In this document: in pieces, positions 5,979 to 8,686 of the stretch
How positions within the stretch are numbered: the stretch's first letter is position 1
How the letters are laid out: each line of letters starts with the position of its first letter
From: Candidatus Kaiserbacteria bacterium RIFCSPHIGHO2_12_FULL_56_13
GTDB taxonomy: Bacteria > Patescibacteriota > Minisyncoccia > Phycocordibacterales > Phycocordibacteraceae
DNA: 8,686 nt
NCBI GenBank assembly: GCA_001781625.1
Contig: MFLS01000009.1
Location: 1 to 8,686, forward strand
Direction: 5' to 3'
Program-made: the position numbers and the translations under genes
Notes under the pieces: model-generated
The model's input: the letters and a program-made list of their open reading frames with translations, nothing else
Database searches by the model: none
What the model was told of the DNA's origin: nothing

Positions 5979-7286
5979 CTAGTTTTGCTTACGAAAACCC
6001 GATCCCATGAGGAATCTCCATGCGCCTTCGCGCATCTCAGGCACGATGGCAAGCAGGAAGACGCGCGAAAGCGTCACTGCCGAAATGAGGGAAGCGAGGA
6101 CGCCGAGCACAAAGACGAGCGCAAAGCCCTGCACGATAGAGGTGCCGAGCCAAAAGAGGATCACGCCCGAGATAAGCATGGTGAGGTGCCCGTCTCGTAT
6201 CGCGCTCCACGCGCGCGCAAAGCCCACACGCACCGCTTCACGCGCACCTTCGCCTTTCTTGAGCTCCTCTTTCATCCGTTCAGAGATAAGGACATTAGCG
6301 TCAACTGCCATACCGAGCGTGATGATGAGCCCCGCGATGCCCGAGGCGGTCAGGGTGACCGGTACCACTTTGATGACCGCAAGCATGAACGCGAGATATT
6401 CGACAAGCGCGACAACAGCAATGAGACCCGGCAGGCGATACCAAAGAATCATAAAAAGCGCTATGAGAGCAAAACCAACGAGACCGGCGAGGACGCCGGC
6501 ATCAATGGCGGCGGCACCCAAGGAGGGCCCGATTGCCGATGAACTCTCAAGGATAATGGGCACCGGCAAGGCGCCGAAGTTGAGATTCCTTACCAAGTCG
6601 CGCGCTTGCGTTGCGGTAAAGTTGCCCGAAACCGTCGCCTGCCCGCCCGGGATCGCTTCTTGGATCACGGGGGTCGAGATCGGCACGCCATCAAGAAAGA
6701 TAGCGAGCATTTCGCCGACATGCTCGCTCGTTATTTTTTCGAAAAGTTCTGCGCCTGCGCTATCAAAACTCAAGAGGACCTGCGGCTCGGCGAGGGCAGC
6801 AGAGACACCGGAGGCAAATTGGAGCGAGGCCTTTTCAAGGTAACGGCCGGTGAGGCCGGTGGCGGAGTACTCTGCGGTCTCGTCGTCAACGACGCGCACG
6901 AGCTTGAACTCGAGGACCGGTGTCTCGCCAAGCGCATCGACAGCTGCTTGAATGTCGGTCACTCCCGGCAAGTCGACAATAAGCCGATCTTCAGTCGTGC
7001 CGAGCGCTGTGCTCGCCTCTTGGGTTTGGACAATGGGCTCGGCGACCCCAAAGAGGTTCACGCGCCGATCAATCACGTCGCGAAGCGCGGTAAGCGCGTC
7101 GTCTTGCTCTTCGCTCGCCGTTTGACTCATGTCGGCGCGGTAGATAAGCTCGGTGCCGCCGGCAAGGTCAAGGCCGAGTTTGAAGCGCCATCGGCTCTCG
7201 GGATCGACTTCTGTAGCCCACACGAAATAGGTAAGTAAAAGCCCTGCAACGAGGGCCACGCAAGCAATCGCCCGATACCGATTCAT
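5979..7286 (-). CDS. secD: protein translocase subunit SecD (435 aa)
   Basis: The protein has one N-terminal membrane segment (about 7-24) and LGLDLAGGTELIYR (37-50). A large extracytoplasmic domain follows, with RVNLFGVAEPIVQ and RLIVDLPGV, the LAIFLDGVPISTPVIQEAI segment (194-211) and the GNFTATQARDL segment. Five further membrane segments begin after GPSLGAAAI (253-261). GMAVDANVLISERMKEEL (325-342) is the SecD counterpart of the SecF signature. With SecF it forms the proton-driven SecDF complex. The length is normal for small genomes, which lack extra periplasmic inserts. The ATG at 7286 is fixed by homology and overlaps the TGA of the reverse transcriptase gene (ATGA). No SD is present, but a good promoter lies just upstream. 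It heads the operon secD-secF-kinase-NUDIX remnant. Confidence 0.98.
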   Translation of the reverse strand: MNRYRAIACVALVAGLLLTYFVWATEVDPESRWRFKLGLDLAGGTELIYRADMSQTASEEQDDALTALRDVIDRRVNLFGVAEPIVQTQEASTALGTTEDRLIVDLPGVTDIQAAVDALGETPVLEFKLVRVVDDETAEYSATGLTGRYLEKASLQFASGVSAALAEPQVLLSFDSAGAELFEKITSEHVGEMLAIFLDGVPISTPVIQEAIPGGQATVSGNFTATQARDLVRNLNFGALPVPIILESSSAIGPSLGAAAIDAGVLAGLVGFALIALFMILWYRLPGLIAVVALVEYLAFMLAVIKVVPVTLTASGIAGLIITLGMAVDANVLISERMKEELKKGEGAREAVRVGFARAWSAIRDGHLTMLISGVILFWLGTSIVQGFALVFVLGVLASLISAVTLSRVFLLAIVPEMREGAWRFLMGSGFRKQN

Positions 7287-8284
7287 GAGGGGAGTATAGA
7301 TGACTCAACCTGCCCTCGCAACTTATGTGTATTCCCATGCGAAAGCATGCCGAGATAGGATTGTACGACTTCATTTTTACCTTCGGTATCCCGCAGGCGA
7401 CGGAACATACGCTTCTTAGTCGCCGTCCGCAAAACGCGATGGTCGGGGAAATGCATCCAACCGAGAAAGTCTGCGCCCGAGGCCAGCGTTTTTATAAAAA
7501 CCTTATCTGGATGCGTTTCGAGTTTCAAATACGCATGTAGAAACGCTTCCATATATGGAAGTATTTTGACCAGATAGTTCCTATCCTGCGAGAGTACGAC
7601 GAAATCATCCGCATAGCGGATGTAGCATCTCGCTTTGAGATTGTGTTTGGTAAACTGGTCGAACTCGTTCATGTAGATGTTCACGAGTAGCTGACTCGTG
7701 AGATTCCCGAGCGGGAGGCCTTTGCCGGGTACGGTCGAGTGGAAGCTTTCGATGACATTCTGCAATAAGCCTAATGTGCGTTCGTCAGAAAGATGCTTTT
7801 GCAAGATACCGAGCAACATCGACTGATCGATTGAGGCAAAGAACTTACGAATGTCGCCTTTGAGCACCCAAAGGGTTTTTGTGTGATTAGAACTCGCCCG
7901 ATACGCATACCGCCGGAATGCGTTCACCGCCCGATGCGTTCCTTTTTCAAGGCGACAAGAATACGAATCGGCAATGAACGTTCGATTGAAGAACGGGTAC
8001 AAGACCCGGTATACCGCATGATGGAGGAGTCGATCTCGCACGCAGGCTTTATGGATATCACGCGGCTTCGGGTCACTTATCTTAAAATGCTCATAGCCGC
8101 CGTGCCGATACTTTTCGACAATCAAATCGGCATGAAGCACCGAGATATTTTCTATGAGGTTGTATTCGAACATTTGTACGTCTTTCTTCTTCTGTTTCCC
8201 GCGCAAAAACTCTTTCCAGGCGTCAAGCAGGTTCTCGGTGGAGATGATATCGTCGTAGGAATGAACGACGCTGATTCTATCCAT
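7283..8284 (-). CDS. reverse transcriptase, diversity-generating-retroelement type (333 aa)
   Basis: The RT fold is complete. The N-terminal region SYDDIISTENLLDAWKEFLRGK is typical of this RT group. SVRD-like ACVRDRLLHHAVYRVLYPFF (80-99) and DSYSCRLEKGTHRAV (106-120) follow. Motif A is LKGDIRKFFASID (141-153). GLPLGNLTSQ (189-198) carries the GxxxSQ signature that marks DGR RTs in place of the QG of group II intron RTs. The catalytic YADD box is at 224-227, then HPDK (258-261) and the thumb segment FLGWMHFPDHRVLR. DGR RTs copy a template RNA with errors at adenines to diversify a target gene. I chose the ATG at 8284 because homology starts there. The frame is open to 8626, but that extension is antisense to the Avd-like gene. 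No template or variable repeat was seen, so the element may be partial, domesticated, or extend beyond the window. The stop overlaps secD. Confidence 0.95.
   Translation of the reverse strand: MDRISVVHSYDDIISTENLLDAWKEFLRGKQKKKDVQMFEYNLIENISVLHADLIVEKYRHGGYEHFKISDPKPRDIHKACVRDRLLHHAVYRVLYPFFNRTFIADSYSCRLEKGTHRAVNAFRRYAYRASSNHTKTLWVLKGDIRKFFASIDQSMLLGILQKHLSDERTLGLLQNVIESFHSTVPGKGLPLGNLTSQLLVNIYMNEFDQFTKHNLKARCYIRYADDFVVLSQDRNYLVKILPYMEAFLHAYLKLETHPDKVFIKTLASGADFLGWMHFPDHRVLRTATKKRMFRRLRDTEGKNEVVQSYLGMLSHGNTHKLRGQVESSILPS
7293..7321 (-). promoter_or_regulatory. secD promoter inside the 3' end of the RT gene (TTGCGA - 17 bp - TATACT)
   Basis: The -35 TTGCGA (7321-7316, four of six) and -10 TATACT (7298-7293, five of six) have an ideal 17-bp spacer. 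Only six bases separate the -10 box from the secD ATG, so transcription would begin at or within a base or two of the A of ATG, giving a leaderless message. This fits the absence of an SD. Confidence 0.6.
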
Positions 8285-8686
8285 CCCCCTGAACGTACCC
8301 CCCCCCCGGACGATTCCGCAAGAGAAATTCGTCCCCGTAGTTCTCATATTGAAAGAAGTGTATCTTGCATGGCAAGCAGCACTCCCGCACGTCGCTAAGG
8401 CGCGACGGCAGACAATTGCGGCGCGCATTGACAGCACGCTTCTTGATACGCTCGAGTATGCATTCCGCGCCGAGTATCTTTCTGGGTCGCAAAAAATTGC
8501 TACGCTTGACACCTCGATTGCAAGACTTGATACGGCTAAATTTCTCCTCCTTGTTGGGTGGGAAGGTAATGCGATTACGAATGCACAGTATATGCGTATA
8601 ACGAGTCTCTTGGTTGAGGCGAGCAAAATGCTTGTAGGATGGCGATTGTATCTTGAAAAGAAAACTCCCGCTGGAGAGGGCGGGAG
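8261..8686 (+). CDS. bAvd-like four-helix-bundle protein (DGR accessory), split by a C10 tract; 3' partial
   Basis: From about 8313 a plus-strand frame reads IPQEKFVPVVLILKEVYLAW, then QAALPHVAKARRQTIAARID, later ARLDTAKFLLLVGWEGNAIT and SKMLVGWRLYLEKKTPA. This is the four-helix-bundle family (S23/bAvd-like) that includes DGR accessory variability determinants, which help the RT bind template RNA. The frame has no ATG. The only nearby ATG (8261, MNDADSIHPPERTPP) is in another frame and is cut off by a stop at 8396-8398. The two frames meet at a run of ten C (8298-8307). With nine C they would join as MNDADSIHPPERTPPRTIPQ and continue through the whole domain. So this is a slippage site, a sequencing error or a recent frameshift. 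It is head to head with the RT, the starts overlapping by 24 bp; DGR accessory genes usually share the RT strand. Confidence 0.8.
8298..8307. repeat. C10 homopolymer (G10 on the minus strand)
   Basis: Ten consecutive C fall within the N-terminal codons of the Avd-like gene and 14 bases upstream of the RT ATG. Runs of this length are prone to slipped-strand change in cells and to indels in sequencing. On the minus strand it lies between a TTGCGG and a TACGTT, possible but weak -35 and -10 boxes for the RT. Confidence 0.9.
8655..8686 (-). terminator. intrinsic terminator at the window edge
   Basis: On the minus strand CTCCCGC pairs with GCGGGAG (7 bp, eight-base loop), followed by TTTTCTTTTC. 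This is a good rho-independent terminator for a transcript entering from the right. On the plus strand the same stem is preceded by an A-tract and could also end the Avd-like transcript if a T-run follows beyond 8686. Confidence 0.75.

Noticed and set aside
5485..7238. Long plus-strand open frames across secF and secD (up to 278 codons)
   Set aside because: Antisense shadows of G+C-rich secD/secF; the composition is very biased (Arg/Thr/Ser or Asp/Arg/Lys rich) with no domain, and secD/secF are unambiguous.
7283..8284. Group II intron maturase or retron RT
   Set aside because: The GNLTSQ signature and absence of a maturase X domain, endonuclease domain or intron domain V hairpin fit the DGR-type group better.
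8285..8626. N-terminal extension of the RT frame (about 114 extra residues on the minus strand)
   Set aside because: Has no RT-like sequence, is antisense to the conserved four-helix-bundle gene, and RT homology begins at the ATG at 8284.

Overview
The window looks like a piece of a small, reduced bacterial genome of the Candidate Phyla Radiation, most likely Parcubacteria (OD1). The main evidence is the 16S rRNA, with signature variants such as AATAGACGGGG and TACTCACCGCCCG. It also carries a self-splicing intron, and several genes start without a Shine-Dalgarno sequence. TGA is used as a stop codon, so the genetic code is standard.

Layout, left to right. Positions 1-708 (minus) hold a TPR-like hypothetical gene (226 aa, with a perfect SD) whose stop overlaps the start of a further gene that leaves the window. 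Positions 779-851 (minus) are tRNA-Ile(GAT). Positions 852-1267 hold the 16S 3' trailer, one arm of the 16S processing stem and, on the plus strand, a possible 56-aa basic ORF. Positions 1268-3505 (minus) are a 16S rRNA gene split by a 775-bp group I intron (1309-2083) encoding a LAGLIDADG endonuclease. Positions 3506-3659 are a divergent promoter region. Positions 3660-4136 (plus) encode a cytidylyltransferase-fold protein, followed by a kinase C-terminal remnant. This meets, tail to tail, a decayed NUDIX gene. The NUDIX remnant is the last member of a minus-strand operon running secD, secF, P-loop kinase, NUDIX (7286 down to 4298) with start/stop overlaps or a 2-nt gap. Positions 7283-8284 (minus) encode a reverse transcriptase of the diversity-generating-retroelement (DGR) type, which ends in an ATGA overlap with secD. 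Head to head with it, on the plus strand from about 8261, lies a bAvd-like four-helix-bundle gene broken by one base at a C10 tract. An intrinsic terminator for minus-strand transcripts sits at the right edge.

How the parts work together. SecD and SecF form the accessory complex of the Sec translocase; the kinase is co-transcribed with them. The 16S precursor is defined by a 17-bp perfect stem bracketing the gene, so the intron must be removed and the stem processed before the 3' end is mature. The RT and Avd-like protein are the usual protein pair of a DGR, but no template repeat, variable repeat or target gene is visible here.

The points most worth attention are: (1) the intron interrupts 16S between E. 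coli positions 1498 and 1499, with P1 and P10 fully readable; (2) the 16S 3' tail lacks the canonical CCUCC anti-SD, although a neighbouring gene has a textbook SD; (3) the 530-loop pseudoknot of 16S shows a full covariation; (4) the head-to-head RT/Avd pair shares a C10/G10 homopolymer that could act as a frame or promoter switch; (5) secD appears to be expressed from a promoter inside the RT gene, giving a leaderless message.
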